In this document: positions 35,380-45,053 of the stretch, in pieces | How the letters are laid out: each line of letters begins with the position of its first letter | Numbering within the stretch: position 1 is the first letter of the stretch | Origin: Cognatundibacterium oligocarboniphilum | GTDB lineage: Bacteria; Pseudomonadota; Gammaproteobacteria; Burkholderiales; Burkholderiaceae_D | Direction: 5' to 3' | NCBI RefSeq assembly: GCF_013377855.1 | Contig: NZ_JABXYJ010000004.1 | Span: 62,001-126,000 of the forward strand | Length of the DNA stretch: 64,000 bases | The notes under the pieces: generated by a model | What the model saw: the letters and a program-made list of their open reading frames with translations, nothing else | Told to the model about the DNA's origin: nothing | The model's database searches: none | Made by a program: the position numbers and the translations under genes

Positions 35380-38300
35380 ATGGATGCAACTTCTGTGCCT
35401 AACACTTCCAAGCCATTTTCCGCTCTGCAGACAGAGCTGCTGCCCGACCAGGGAACTCTCAGAACGGCAATTACCGCTGCATACCGCAGGGATGAAACTG
35501 AGGCCGTACAATGGCTGTTAAATGCAGTCCATCCTTATCCCTCGTTACAAAAAGATGTTGCGCAACTGGCACACACCCTGGTCACTTCGGTGCGCCAGCA
35601 ACGTACGCGGGCTTCCGGGGTGGATGCGCTGATGCACGAATTTTCGCTGTCATCGGAAGAAGGCGTGGCGCTGATGTGTCTGGCAGAAGCTCTGTTGCGG
35701 ATTCCCGACCATGAAACGGCAAACCGGCTGATTGCCGACAAAATCAGCCGCGGCGACTGGCGCAAACATCTGGGTGAATCGCCGTCACTGTTTGTAAATG
35801 CAGCTACCTGGGGCTTGCTGGTAACCGGCAAGCTGGTTGCCACCAACAGTGAGCAGGGGCTTGGCGCAGCGCTGACCCGACTGATCGCCAAAGGCGGCGA
35901 ACCGCTGATCCGAAAAGGGGTGGATCTGGCGATGCGGATGCTGGGCAACCAGTTCGTGACTGGTCAAACCATCGAAGAAGCGCTGAAAAACAGCCAGGAC
36001 AATGAGAAACGCGGCTATCGCTATTCCTACGATATGCTGGGCGAAGCCGCCCTGACCGCCAAAGATGCGGCTTTTTATTATCAGGCTTACGAAACGGCGA
36101 TTCATGCCATCGGCAAGGCATCGGCCGGTCGCGGCATCAAGGATGGTCCGGGTATTTCGGTCAAGCTGTCGGCACTGCATCCGCGTTACAGTCGCGCGCA
36201 GCGTGCGCGCACCATGACAGAACTGCTGCCGCTGCTGAAAAAGCTGCTGCTGCTTGCCAAACACTACGACATCGGTCTCAATATCGATGCCGAAGAAACC
36301 GACCGGCTGGAGTTGTCGCTCGATCTGATGGAAGCACTGGCATTCGATGCCGATCTCAAAGGTTTTGAGGGCATCGGCTTCGTGGTGCAGGCGTATCAGA
36401 AACGCTGCCCGTTTGTGATCGATTATCTGGTCGATCTGGCGCGCCGCAGCGGCAGCCGTTTTATGATCCGTCTGGTCAAAGGCGCTTACTGGGATGCCGA
36501 AATCAAGCGGGCTCAGGTCGATGGTATGGACGGTTATCCGGTCTATACACGCAAGGTGTACACCGATTTGTCTTACCTGACCTGTGCGCAGAGATTGCTG
36601 GCAGCGACCGATGTGATTTACCCGCAGTTCGCCACCCATAATGCGCTGACCTTATCCACCATTTACACCTGGGCGCAATCCGCCGGCATCACCGACTATG
36701 AATTCCAGTGTCTGCATGGCATGGGAGAAACTCTGTACGATCAGGTGGTCGGCAAAGACCGCCTGAATAAGCCCTGCCGTATTTATGCGCCCGTCGGTTC
36801 ACACCAGACGCTGCTGGCTTATCTGGTGCGCCGTCTGCTGGAAAATGGTGCAAATTCGTCTTTTGTGAACCAGATTGTCGATGAAAGTATTTCCATCGAA
36901 TCACTGATCGCCGATCCGCTGGCTGTTTCACGTGAACTCGGCGGGAAAGCGCATCCCGGGATTCCGCTGCCGCATGATCTGTACGGACAGGAAAGAAAAA
37001 ATTCTGCCGGGCTGGATTTTTCCAATGAGCTGACATTACAGAAAATTTCAGCACATTTTGCTTCTGCGGCTGAACGCAAATGGCAGGCTGCGCCACTGCT
37101 TGCTGCTGACAGCACCGCCAGCGCCAGCCATCCGGTACTGAATCCTGCCAACCAGCTTGACCGGGTCGGTGAAGTGATTGAAGCCAACAGCCATGATGTG
37201 CAACAGGCACTGACCGATGCCGCGCATTTTGCGCTCGAATGGCAGACCACCGCACCTTCAGCCCGCGCCGCCTGCCTCAAAAAAGCAGCCGACCTGCTGG
37301 AAGCGCAAACGCTGGATTTCATGGGGCTCGCCATTCGCGAAGCCGGAAAATCCCTGCCGAACGCGCTGGCAGAAGTGCGCGAAGCGGTGGACTTCTTACG
37401 CTATTACGCCGCCCAGATCGAATCGCACACCAACACCCAGGCGTTAGGCCCGGTGGTGTGCATCAGCCCGTGGAATTTCCCGCTGGCGATTTTCATGGGC
37501 GAAGTCAGTGCAGCGCTGGCTGCCGGCAATGTGGTGCTGGCAAAGCCGGCAGAACAAACGCCGCTGATTGCATTCCGCGCAGTGGAAATTCTGCATGAAG
37601 CCGGCATACCGCGTGCGGCGCTGCAATTCCTGCCCGGCACCGGGGAGATCGTCGGTGCCGAACTGGTGGCAGATCATCGCGTGAAAGGAGTGATTTTTAC
37701 GGGTTCTACGGAAGTCGCGCAGATCATCAACCGGACGCTGACCAAACGCGCCGCTGCGGAAGGCATTGATATCCCGCTCATCGCCGAGACCGGCGGACAA
37801 AATGCCATGATCGTTGACAGCAGCGCCTTACCGGAGCAGGTCGTCAACGATGTGCTGTCTTCTGCATTCGATAGTGCGGGTCAGCGTTGTTCCGCTTTGC
37901 GGGTACTGTGTCTGCAGGAAGATATCGCTGATAAAACCATAGAAATGCTGCATGGTGCGATGCAGGAATTACGCATCGGCCAGACCGACCGGCTGGCAAC
38001 CGATATCGGCCCGGTGATTGATGCCGAAGCACAGGGCAACCTGCTGAACCACATCCGCCACATGCGAGGCGTAGCCAAATCGTTTTACAGCCTGGAGTTG
38101 GGAAGCGACTGCCGGCAGGGAACGTTTGTGGCGCCGACCGTCATGGAAATTGCCGATCTGTCGGAGCTGAAAAAAGAAGTGTTCGGTCCGGTACTGCATA
38201 TCCTGCGTTTTCGCCGCGACCAGCTGGGACAACTGGTGGAGCAGATCAACGCCACCGGTTTCGGCCTGACGCTCGGCATTCATTCGCGTATTGATGAAAC

Positions 38301-39039
38301 CATCCATTTCATCACCAGCCGCGCCCACGTCGGCAATATGTATGTGAACCGTAATATCGTCGGTGCGGTAGTCGGTGTGCAGCCATTCGGCGGTGAAGGA
38401 AAATCCGGCACTGGCCCGAAAGCCGGTGGCCCGCTATATCTGAAACGTCTGCAACGTACAGCCCAGGCCGATATTGGCGGACACACCGTATACGAACGCC
38501 AGACCCCTGCGGCGCTGAATGCGCTGATGGTGTGGGCTAATGCAGAGGGCCTGCAGAAAATTGCCGAGCTGGGCGAACACTATGCGCATCAGAGTCCATA
38601 CAAGATCACGCAGGTCCTGCCTGGTCCGACCGGCGAGAGAAACACCCTGTCGTTCGTGCCGCGCGGAGCGGTTTTTTGTAGCGCAGACAAACTGCCTTGC
38701 CTGGTGAATCAGCTTGCCGCCTGCCTCGCGACCGGAAATACCGCCGTGTTGCCATCCGCTACCATGACATTGCTGCCAGCCAGTCTGCCAGAAGCAGTAC
38801 GCGCACATCTGCGTGCCGGTGAAGCCCAGCACTGTGGTGCGCAACTGGCGTTGATTGAAGGTGGTCAGCTGCATGCGTATCAGGCTGTCTTTGCGGCCAT
38901 GGATGGCGCCATTGTTTCCGTCGTCGAAACCAGCGATCACCAGGAAATTCCTTTGTGGCGACTGGTCGCCGAGCGTGCTTTGTGCGTCAATACCACCGCA
39001 GCTGGCGGTAACGCCAGCCTGATGACGATGACCAGCTGA
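35380..39039 (+). CDS. putA: Bifunctional proline dehydrogenase / P5C dehydrogenase PutA
   Basis: A 1219-residue PutA. It oxidises proline to glutamate using FAD then NAD+. The proline dehydrogenase barrel is about residues 190-500 (VKLSALHPRY, RLVKGAYWDAEIK, FATHNALT). The aldehyde dehydrogenase domain is about 570-1020, with the catalytic Cys in AGQRCSALR and Glu in AETGGQNAM. A C-terminal ALDH-like extension follows. It starts directly at SKPFSALQTELLP and lacks the N-terminal ribbon-helix-helix of enterobacterial PutA, so it is bifunctional rather than self-regulating. Control is assigned to the divergent AsnC regulator. A terminator follows. Confidence 0.95.
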   Translation: MDATSVPNTSKPFSALQTELLPDQGTLRTAITAAYRRDETEAVQWLLNAVHPYPSLQKDVAQLAHTLVTSVRQQRTRASGVDALMHEFSLSSEEGVALMCLAEALLRIPDHETANRLIADKISRGDWRKHLGESPSLFVNAATWGLLVTGKLVATNSEQGLGAALTRLIAKGGEPLIRKGVDLAMRMLGNQFVTGQTIEEALKNSQDNEKRGYRYSYDMLGEAALTAKDAAFYYQAYETAIHAIGKASAGRGIKDGPGISVKLSALHPRYSRAQRARTMTELLPLLKKLLLLAKHYDIGLNIDAEETDRLELSLDLMEALAFDADLKGFEGIGFVVQAYQKRCPFVIDYLVDLARRSGSRFMIRLVKGAYWDAEIKRAQVDGMDGYPVYTRKVYTDLSYLTCAQRLLAATDVIYPQFATHNALTLSTIYTWAQSAGITDYEFQCLHGMGETLYDQVVGKDRLNKPCRIYAPVGSHQTLLAYLVRRLLENGANSSFVNQIVDESISIESLIADPLAVSRELGGKAHPGIPLPHDLYGQERKNSAGLDFSNELTLQKISAHFASAAERKWQAAPLLAADSTASASHPVLNPANQLDRVGEVIEANSHDVQQALTDAAHFALEWQTTAPSARAACLKKAADLLEAQTLDFMGLAIREAGKSLPNALAEVREAVDFLRYYAAQIESHTNTQALGPVVCISPWNFPLAIFMGEVSAALAAGNVVLAKPAEQTPLIAFRAVEILHEAGIPRAALQFLPGTGEIVGAELVADHRVKGVIFTGSTEVAQIINRTLTKRAAAEGIDIPLIAETGGQNAMIVDSSALPEQVVNDVLSSAFDSAGQRCSALRVLCLQEDIADKTIEMLHGAMQELRIGQTDRLATDIGPVIDAEAQGNLLNHIRHMRGVAKSFYSLELGSDCRQGTFVAPTVMEIADLSELKKEVFGPVLHILRFRRDQLGQLVEQINATGFGLTLGIHSRIDETIHFITSRAHVGNMYVNRNIVGAVVGVQPFGGEGKSGTGPKAGGPLYLKRLQRTAQADIGGHTVYERQTPAALNALMVWANAEGLQKIAELGEHYAHQSPYKITQVLPGPTGERNTLSFVPRGAVFCSADKLPCLVNQLAACLATGNTAVLPSATMTLLPASLPEAVRAHLRAGEAQHCGAQLALIEGGQLHAYQAVFAAMDGAIVSVVETSDHQEIPLWRLVAERALCVNTTAAGGNASLMTMTS

Positions 39040-39078
39040 GTATTGCGGCGCCGCTTGCCGGTATCGCGTTTCTCCAGA

Positions 39079-39103
39079 CCCCGCAGTTGCGGGGGTTTTT
39101 TTT
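39079..39103 (+). terminator. Rho-independent terminator after putA
   Basis: CCCCGC (39079-39084) and GCGGGG (39089-39094) form a GC-only stem with an AGTT loop, followed by eight T. It lies 40 bp after putA. Confidence 0.9.
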
Positions 39104-39310
39104 ATGAAAATACTGCCGCAGACTGCGATGGGTAAAATCCGGATTCTGCGCTTACAATGCACAGGCGTTGAATCTGCGGTGCGCTCGATGCCGGATGAGC
39201 CATGACGCCGCAGATCATGCAAAATCGATTCTTTGCACGATAGGTCGCCACAGGTGCGGATCGCAAGAATATGCGCTAACCGGGATTTTTCCGTCGTTTG
39301 ATTCACTTAC

Positions 39311-39328
39311 AATGTTATCGCTAACATT
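39311..39328. promoter_or_regulatory. GntR-type operator before the LacI-family gene
   Basis: AATGTTATCGCTAACATT is a near-perfect palindrome of the LacI/GntR type, 13 bp upstream of the repressor's ATG. A related palindrome precedes gluconokinase at 40571. The position fits autorepression. Confidence 0.75.
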
Positions 39329-39340
39329 TTTCAGATTGTT

Positions 39341-40369
39341 ATGAGCAAAATTCAGACTGCCAAAGGACGTGCCAGCGGTAAAATCACCCTCGCCGAAGTG
39401 GCTGCCAGGGCAGGGGTCGCCAGCATGACGGCATCGCGTGCGATCAGCCAGCCGGAGCGGGTTTCTGCCAGCCTGCGTGAACGCGTGGAACAGGCCGTGG
39501 CTGAATTGGGTTACGTGCCAAACCGGGCAGCGCGGGCACTGGCTTCGGCGCAGTCAAATGTGATTGCCGTGCTGGTGCCGTCGCTTTCGAACGCTGTGTT
39601 CACGGAAGTGCTGGCCGGCATTCAGGATGTGCTCGATGCAGACAATTATCAGTTACTGATCGGGAATACCCGTTACTCCGATGCCGAGGAAGAAAAACTG
39701 CTGGGTATCTACTTGCAATCGAATCCGGATGGTATCCTGTTATCCGGCATGACGCACAGCCCGCGGGTGGAACAAATGCTGCAGGCGTCGCAGATACCGG
39801 TGGTATCCATGATGGACCTGGCAGAAAGCGGGCAGGCTTTTGCGGTCGGGTTTTCCCAGTTTCAGGCGGGCTATACCATGACGCGCTACCTGCTGGACAA
39901 AGGACATCGTCGTATCGGTTTTATGGGCGCCCAGCTCGATGAGCGAACATTAAAACGTGCTGAAGGTTATCGCAAAGCCATGCGGGAATCCGGCCTGGAA
40001 AACAACAGGCTGGAAGTCATGGTCAGCGATCCTTCCACCATTGCACTTGGCGCCGAATTATTAGGGCGGATGTTATCGGTAGCGCCGGACTGTGACGCAA
40101 TCTTTTGCTGCAATGACGATCTGGCGCATGGCGCCATTTATCAATGCCAGCGTCGCGGCATTGCTGTTCCTGATCAGATCGCTATTTGCGGATTCAATGA
40201 TTTGCCCGCTTCTGCCTGGATGAAACCTTCAGTCACCACCATCAGTACGCCGCGTTACCGGATCGGGTTCGAGGCGGCCAGCCTGTTACGCGCACTGATC
40301 CGCAAAGAAGCGGTTCCTCAGACCCAGATTGACCTCGGATTTACCCTGATGGCACGCGAAAGTGCCTGA
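39341..40369 (+). CDS. gntR: LacI-family gluconate repressor GntR-like
   Basis: A 342-residue LacI/GalR protein. The helix-turn-helix (ITLAEVAARAGVASMTASRAISQPERVS) is at residues ~15-42 and the hinge helix follows. The sugar-binding core has QLLIGNTRYSDAEEEKLL and the C-terminal ARESA. It resembles E. coli GntR. It is encoded just before gluconokinase and a carrier, with matching palindromes ahead of both this gene and gntK, so the effector is probably gluconate or its 6-phosphate. Confidence 0.88.
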   Translation: MSKIQTAKGRASGKITLAEVAARAGVASMTASRAISQPERVSASLRERVEQAVAELGYVPNRAARALASAQSNVIAVLVPSLSNAVFTEVLAGIQDVLDADNYQLLIGNTRYSDAEEEKLLGIYLQSNPDGILLSGMTHSPRVEQMLQASQIPVVSMMDLAESGQAFAVGFSQFQAGYTMTRYLLDKGHRRIGFMGAQLDERTLKRAEGYRKAMRESGLENNRLEVMVSDPSTIALGAELLGRMLSVAPDCDAIFCCNDDLAHGAIYQCQRRGIAVPDQIAICGFNDLPASAWMKPSVTTISTPRYRIGFEAASLLRALIRKEAVPQTQIDLGFTLMARESA

Positions 40370-40570
40370 AAAACGACACTGCAGGATTCAGAACGCTGAC
40401 GCTGAATCCTGATATTTTTCTGGCTGCCCGAAACGCGCACAGCCAGTATTTTCCTGCCTTTTACATGGTTTTACTGCACATTTTCCGGACACTTTGATGT
40501 CATGTTTATGCTGCCATGCAGCATCGGATGTTCTTTACAAATTCCCAGCCAGGATTAAACTCCGATTCAA

Positions 40571-40585
40571 ATGTTAGCGCTAACA
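40571..40585. promoter_or_regulatory. GntR-type operator before gluconokinase
   Basis: ATGTTAGCGCTAACA contains the perfect palindrome TGTTAGCGCTAACA, 38 bp upstream of the gntK start. It shares TGTTA..CGCTAACA with the operator at 39311. Confidence 0.8.
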
Positions 40586-40622
40586 ATAAAGCTGACTAAG
40601 TTGCTTCTTGAACGGAAATTTT

Positions 40623-41168
40623 GTGAATAACTCCTCTGAAACCCATACTTCCGCCGCATCCACCATTTCCCGCCGCTGGGTGATCATGGGCGTCTGCGGC
40701 TGCGGCAAAAGTGAAATCGGCCAGCGTCTGGCAACCGCATTGGCAATCCCTTTCAGCGAAGGCGACAGCTATCACCCGCCTGCCAACATACAGAAAATGC
40801 AATCCGGTATTCCATTGACCGATACAGACCGCGCAGACTGGCTGCAAGTGTTGAAGCAACAGCTTGCCACTGCCCGGGACAATCATCAGAACCTGGTCTT
40901 ATCCTGCTCGGCGCTCAAACGCACTTACCGTGATCTGTTACGTGAAGCAGATCCGGCGCTGGTATTTGTGCATTTGCACGGCGAACGTGCGCTGATCACC
41001 AGCCGTATGCGCATGCGCAACGACCACTTCATGCCTTTATCGCTGCTCGACAGTCAGCTGGCTGATCTGCAGATGTTAGAAGTCGATGAAACCGGTCTGC
41101 GTCTGAATATCGAGCAACCGCCAGCAACACTGATCGAGGAAATTATTGACTGGACGGCTGGCAGCTGA
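40623..41168 (+). CDS. gntK: Gluconokinase
   Basis: A 181-residue P-loop kinase of the thermoresistant gluconokinase family. Walker A is GVCGCGKSEIG near residue 26, followed by EGDSYHPPANIQKMQSGIPLTDTDRADWL, the family signature, and CSALKRTYRDLLR. It phosphorylates D-gluconate to 6-phosphogluconate. A GTG start at 40623 was chosen; a TTG at 40608 would add five residues. The first ~20 residues are non-conserved. It precedes the carrier gene in the same direction. Confidence 0.93.
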   Translation: MNNSSETHTSAASTISRRWVIMGVCGCGKSEIGQRLATALAIPFSEGDSYHPPANIQKMQSGIPLTDTDRADWLQVLKQQLATARDNHQNLVLSCSALKRTYRDLLREADPALVFVHLHGERALITSRMRMRNDHFMPLSLLDSQLADLQMLEVDETGLRLNIEQPPATLIEEIIDWTAGS

Positions 41169-41296
41169 ATCCCTGCACATCTGATTTTTTTTCGCTTTTA
41201 TCCACACTGACGCGACTTTTTGCTCTGGCCTGACCAGATCTTGCCCGAGTAAAACCAGACGCGCCGGCTTATAACAACTGATTCAAGGAGACACCC

Positions 41297-42601
41297 ATGA
41301 ATACACCGCAATCCACCAGCATTCCGCGACGACGCTGGGGTATCGGCGCACTGCTCGGTATCGGCGTGCTGATCAACTACATCGATCGTATCGGCCTGTC
41401 AGTTGCCGCACCGCAGATTCAGGACTTGTTCAAACTGAGTTCTGTCGAAATGGGTTTGCTGTTCAGCGCATTTGCCTGGTCGTATGCAATTTTGCAGATC
41501 CCGGTCGGCATGGTACTGGATAAATTCGGTCCTACCAAAGTTGGTCGTTACGGCGCCTTTTTATGGGGCATCGCTTCCACCATTACTGCCTTGTCCAGCG
41601 GTTTTGCGGGGATCTTTTTTGCGCGGATTCTGCTCGGCATTGCAGAGGCGCCGGCATTTCCGGTGAGTTCCAAGGCAACCGGTTACTGGTTTCCGCGCAA
41701 GGAGCGCGGTCTGGCAACCGCCATTTTTGATGCTGCCGCCAAATTTTCCAATGTAATCGGCGTACCGCTGGTGGCAGTGACGGTGGTGAGTTTTGGCTGG
41801 CGCTGGGGCTTTGCGCTAACGGCCTTGCTGAGTTTTATGTATTTTTTTGCTTTCCTGATTTTTTACCGTGATCCGAGCGCTGATCCGCATTTATCCCGAG
41901 CCGAGCTGGATTATATTCAACAAGGCGGTGCCGCACCGGAAGGCAAGGCAGACAATGGCGCTATCGGCATGCTCGGCTATCTGCTGCGCCAGACCAAAGT
42001 CTGGGGTCTGACGATAGGCTTTGCCGCGTATGGTTATTCGTTTTACCTGTTTCTGACCTGGCTGCCGGGCTATCTGGTGCAGACCATGCACATGAGTATT
42101 CTGAAATCCGCCGGCTATGCAGCCATTCCCTGGATATTTGCCACATTGACGGACCTGTTCGTCGGTGGATGGCTGATTGATCACCTGATCTCACGTGGGT
42201 GCGATGAATCCAGAGTCCGCAAGACCGTGCTGATCATCGGTATGTTATTTGGCCTGGCAGTGTTCGGCGCTACTCAGACGGTGGATCCGGTCTGGGCGAT
42301 TTTCTGGATTTCGATCGCACTCGGTGGTCTGGCATCAGCCGCGCCGGTTGGCTGGTCGCTGCCTTCGCTGATTGCGCCGAAAGGCGGGGCGGGTACCATC
42401 GGCGGCATCATGAATTTTGTGAATAATCTGATGGGTGCAGCAGCACCGATAGTGACCGGTTACATCGTCGGCGCCACCAATTCATTCACTAATGCGTTCT
42501 TTGTCGCCGGAATAATTTTACTGGTCGGCATTATTTCTTTCGTCTTCGTGCTTGGAAAAATCGAGCCGATTGCCGAACCAGCGGCCAGTCAGCATCCCTG
42601 A
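41297..42601 (+). CDS. MFS transporter, anion:cation symporter (ACS) type
   Basis: A 434-residue major facilitator with twelve helices. NYIDRIGLSVAAPQI in helix 1, the motif-A loop LDKFGPTKVGRYGAFLWG, and the segment EAPAFPVSSKATGYWFP match the ACS family of hexuronate, glucarate and phthalate carriers. Given its place after gntK, gluconate or a related sugar acid is the likely substrate. That is unusual, because GntP-type carriers normally fill this role. A strong GGAG site lies before the ATG. Confidence 0.9.
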   Translation: MNTPQSTSIPRRRWGIGALLGIGVLINYIDRIGLSVAAPQIQDLFKLSSVEMGLLFSAFAWSYAILQIPVGMVLDKFGPTKVGRYGAFLWGIASTITALSSGFAGIFFARILLGIAEAPAFPVSSKATGYWFPRKERGLATAIFDAAAKFSNVIGVPLVAVTVVSFGWRWGFALTALLSFMYFFAFLIFYRDPSADPHLSRAELDYIQQGGAAPEGKADNGAIGMLGYLLRQTKVWGLTIGFAAYGYSFYLFLTWLPGYLVQTMHMSILKSAGYAAIPWIFATLTDLFVGGWLIDHLISRGCDESRVRKTVLIIGMLFGLAVFGATQTVDPVWAIFWISIALGGLASAAPVGWSLPSLIAPKGGAGTIGGIMNFVNNLMGAAAPIVTGYIVGATNSFTNAFFVAGIILLVGIISFVFVLGKIEPIAEPAASQHP

Positions 42602-42839
42602 TTGGCCGCTTTTGATCAACATCCGCATGGATTGTCGAAGCAGCCAATCAATGGATTCAACTACGACGCAATCAGCAAATCAGGCGGATGAATTAAGTCA
42701 GGGCAGTGCTGTACATGACGAAGTAACGTGTCAGTGCTGACCAGTCTTATACCTGCTCACACTCACTAACCAATTAACAAAAGGTTCCGCGGGAGCCAGA
42801 GCTTTCTGCATGCCTTTTATTCGATAAAAGAGAGACATC
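42602..42839 (+). other. Intergenic region before porin gene
   Basis: About 240 bp with no convincing gene. No copy of the gluconate operator palindrome was seen here. GAGAG before the porin ATG is a likely ribosome site. The porin may have its own promoter or be read through from the carrier gene. Confidence 0.4.
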
Positions 42840-43919
42840 ATGAAAAAGATTAAACAACTCACCTGGATTACCGGAATCGGTTTCACCAGTCTGGCACTGT
42901 TCAGCCATGCAGCGCTGGCACAAAGCGCCGTCACCATGTACGGGGTGATGGATGTGGGCGTATCGGTCGATCAGGGTGGCATCAATGGCAGCTCAGTGCG
43001 CCTCACCAGTGGGATGGCTACCCAGAGTCGCTGGGGGTTCCGTGGTACTGAAGATCTGGGCCAGGGTATGTCTGCCTTCTTTGTGCTGGAAGGCGGTGTT
43101 CATGCCGATACCGGCGGCTCCACCCAAAACGGTACGCTGTTCGGACGCACCTCTGTCGTCGGCCTCAGTAATACGCTGGGCAAGGTATCGCTCGGCTTGC
43201 AGGACACGCCTTATTTCACTGCGCTCAACACGATAGTAGACCCTTTGCGTAACGGTATTGCCCGCTCCAACAATCTGATGGCGGCCACCGGTTTCCGCGC
43301 CGGAAATTCCATACTGCTCAGAAGCGCCAGCTTCGGCGGTTACAGCGCAGACCTGATGTATGCGGCAGGTGAAGTCAGCGGCGATGTGCATGCTGCCAGC
43401 GCCATTGGCGGCTCTTTCGGTTACAGCCAGGGACCATGGAACTGGCGGGTCGCTTACCATCTGAAAAACAATGACAATGCCAGTATCAGGAATACGGATT
43501 CTGCGCGCAATTTCCTGATCGGCACTAACTATGATTTTGGTGCGGCGAAACTGTACCTGGGTTATGCCATTGACCGCGGTCCCAACAGCGCTTCATTAAA
43601 CAATACCGCCGCCAGTTTTGGCGGTGCCGCACCGGTTGCCTCGACCGACAGTACCGATCTGCTGCTGGGAGTCTCGGTGCCTTTCGGTGCCAGTACCGTC
43701 GTTGCGACCTATATCCGGAAAGATGATAAAACCGCGCTGAATCAGGATGCCCAACAGTATGCGCTGGCTTATATGTACACTCTTTCCAAACGGACAGACA
43801 TCTACACTTCCTATGCGCTGATCCGTAATCAGAACGGCGCGGCCTATACTGAAGGCAACAGTGAGGAGCCCGGCCTCGGTAACAAGCAATTCACCGTTGG
43901 CCTGCGTCATCGTTTCTGA
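42840..43919 (+). CDS. Gram-negative trimeric porin
   Basis: A 359-residue outer-membrane porin of the betaproteobacterial OpcP/Omp32 family. The signal peptide (KKIKQLTWITGIGFTSLALFSHAALAQ) is cleaved near residue 27. The mature protein begins SAVTMYGVMDVGV, has the repeated amphipathic strands of a 16-strand barrel, and ends in the assembly-signal Phe (LRHRF). The long third loop would follow SVGLSNTLGKVSLG. It is a general or anion-selective diffusion pore, possibly serving the sugar acid carrier upstream. Confidence 0.93.
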   Translation: MKKIKQLTWITGIGFTSLALFSHAALAQSAVTMYGVMDVGVSVDQGGINGSSVRLTSGMATQSRWGFRGTEDLGQGMSAFFVLEGGVHADTGGSTQNGTLFGRTSVVGLSNTLGKVSLGLQDTPYFTALNTIVDPLRNGIARSNNLMAATGFRAGNSILLRSASFGGYSADLMYAAGEVSGDVHAASAIGGSFGYSQGPWNWRVAYHLKNNDNASIRNTDSARNFLIGTNYDFGAAKLYLGYAIDRGPNSASLNNTAASFGGAAPVASTDSTDLLLGVSVPFGASTVVATYIRKDDKTALNQDAQQYALAYMYTLSKRTDIYTSYALIRNQNGAAYTEGNSEEPGLGNKQFTVGLRHRF

Positions 43920-44010
43920 TGCCGCTGTGACGCTGTCCGGATGAGCGTATCGCTGCGAAAACATCGCAGTCTGATGGCTGAAACATCCCAGCGGCAGGCA
44001 CTTCATTGAA

Positions 44011-44034
44011 AAGCCCTGCGAGCAGGGCTTTTTT
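44011..44034 (+). terminator. Bidirectional terminator between porin and livM
   Basis: AAGCCCTGC (44011-44019) pairs with GCAGGGCTT (44022-44030) and is followed by four more T. An A-run on the left lets it work for the convergent liv operon as well. Confidence 0.85.
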
Positions 44035-44064
44035 CACTGATTCAGACAGGTAAGAGGGCCGCTC

Positions 44065-45042
44065 TCAACGTTTTCCATTTGCGGTGCGCTGAAATACCTC
44101 GGCCAACTCACCAACAATCCCCTTACGGAACAGCAGAACGCAGACAATGAAAATAAAACCGGTCACTATCGTTACCGAGTCTCCCAGTGTCCGGAACCAC
44201 TCTACCGTCGTGATATTGGCCAGCAGATTACCCAGATCGCCCAACTTATTTTCCAGCGCAATAATAATAATTGCCCCGACAATCGGTCCTGCCAGCGTCC
44301 CCAGCCCACCTACCAGCGTCATCAGCACGACCAGGCCGGACATCGTCCAGTGCACATCCGTCAGCGTTTCGAAACCCAGCACCAGCGTCTTGGTTGCGCC
44401 TGCCAGGCCCGCCAGCGCCGCCGACAGTACAAACGCCATCAGCTTATATCTGTCAACGTCATATCCCAGAGAAATGGCGCGCGGTTCATTTTCTTTGACT
44501 GCTTTCAGCACCTGCCCGAAAGGAGAATGGATCGTACGCACCACCAGCATGAAACCAAAGACGGCAATCGCCAGCACAACATAATACAAAGTCAGATCGG
44601 AACTCAGGTCGATCATGCCAAGTAATTTTCCGCGTGGAACGCCCTGCAAACCATCCTCACCGCCAGTAAATTTAGCCTGTAAAAATACAAAATACAGCAT
44701 CTGCGCCAGCGCCAGCGTGATCATTGTGAAATAAATACCCTGGCGCCGGATCGCCAGCGCCCCCATGACCAGGCCAATCAGCGCAGCAGCCACAACGCCC
44801 AGCAGAAGTCCGATTTCAGTCGGCAAACCCGCATCACGCAAAGCCCAGCCTGCGATGTAACCGGCACCGCCAAAAAAAGCGGCATGGCCAAAAGACAGCA
44901 GGCCGGTAAAACCGATCAGCAGATTGAATGCGCAGGCAAACAAGGCAAAACATAGCAGCTTCATCAGAAATACCGGGTACATCATTGTCGGTGCCACCAG
45001 CAGCACCAGCAGAGCAATACCGTAAGTCATCTTTTTATTCAT
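44065..45042 (-). CDS. livM: Branched-chain amino acid/amide ABC permease LivM
   Basis: A 325-residue inner-membrane permease of the LivM family, with about nine helices. LLIGFTGLLSFGHAAFFGGAGYIAGW and KENEPRAISLGYDVDRYKLMAFVLSAALAGLAG, the EAA-like coupling region, are conserved. It is the last gene of a livGFKHM operon, 11 bp after livH. Confidence 0.93.
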   Translation of the reverse strand: MNKKMTYGIALLVLLVAPTMMYPVFLMKLLCFALFACAFNLLIGFTGLLSFGHAAFFGGAGYIAGWALRDAGLPTEIGLLLGVVAAALIGLVMGALAIRRQGIYFTMITLALAQMLYFVFLQAKFTGGEDGLQGVPRGKLLGMIDLSSDLTLYYVVLAIAVFGFMLVVRTIHSPFGQVLKAVKENEPRAISLGYDVDRYKLMAFVLSAALAGLAGATKTLVLGFETLTDVHWTMSGLVVLMTLVGGLGTLAGPIVGAIIIIALENKLGDLGNLLANITTVEWFRTLGDSVTIVTGFIFIVCVLLFRKGIVGELAEVFQRTANGKR

Positions 45043-45053
45043 GATCGCTCCGA

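Noticed and set aside
42552-42740. 62-residue frame after the MFS gene
   Set aside because: It overlaps the carrier gene's end in another frame and has no features of a real protein.
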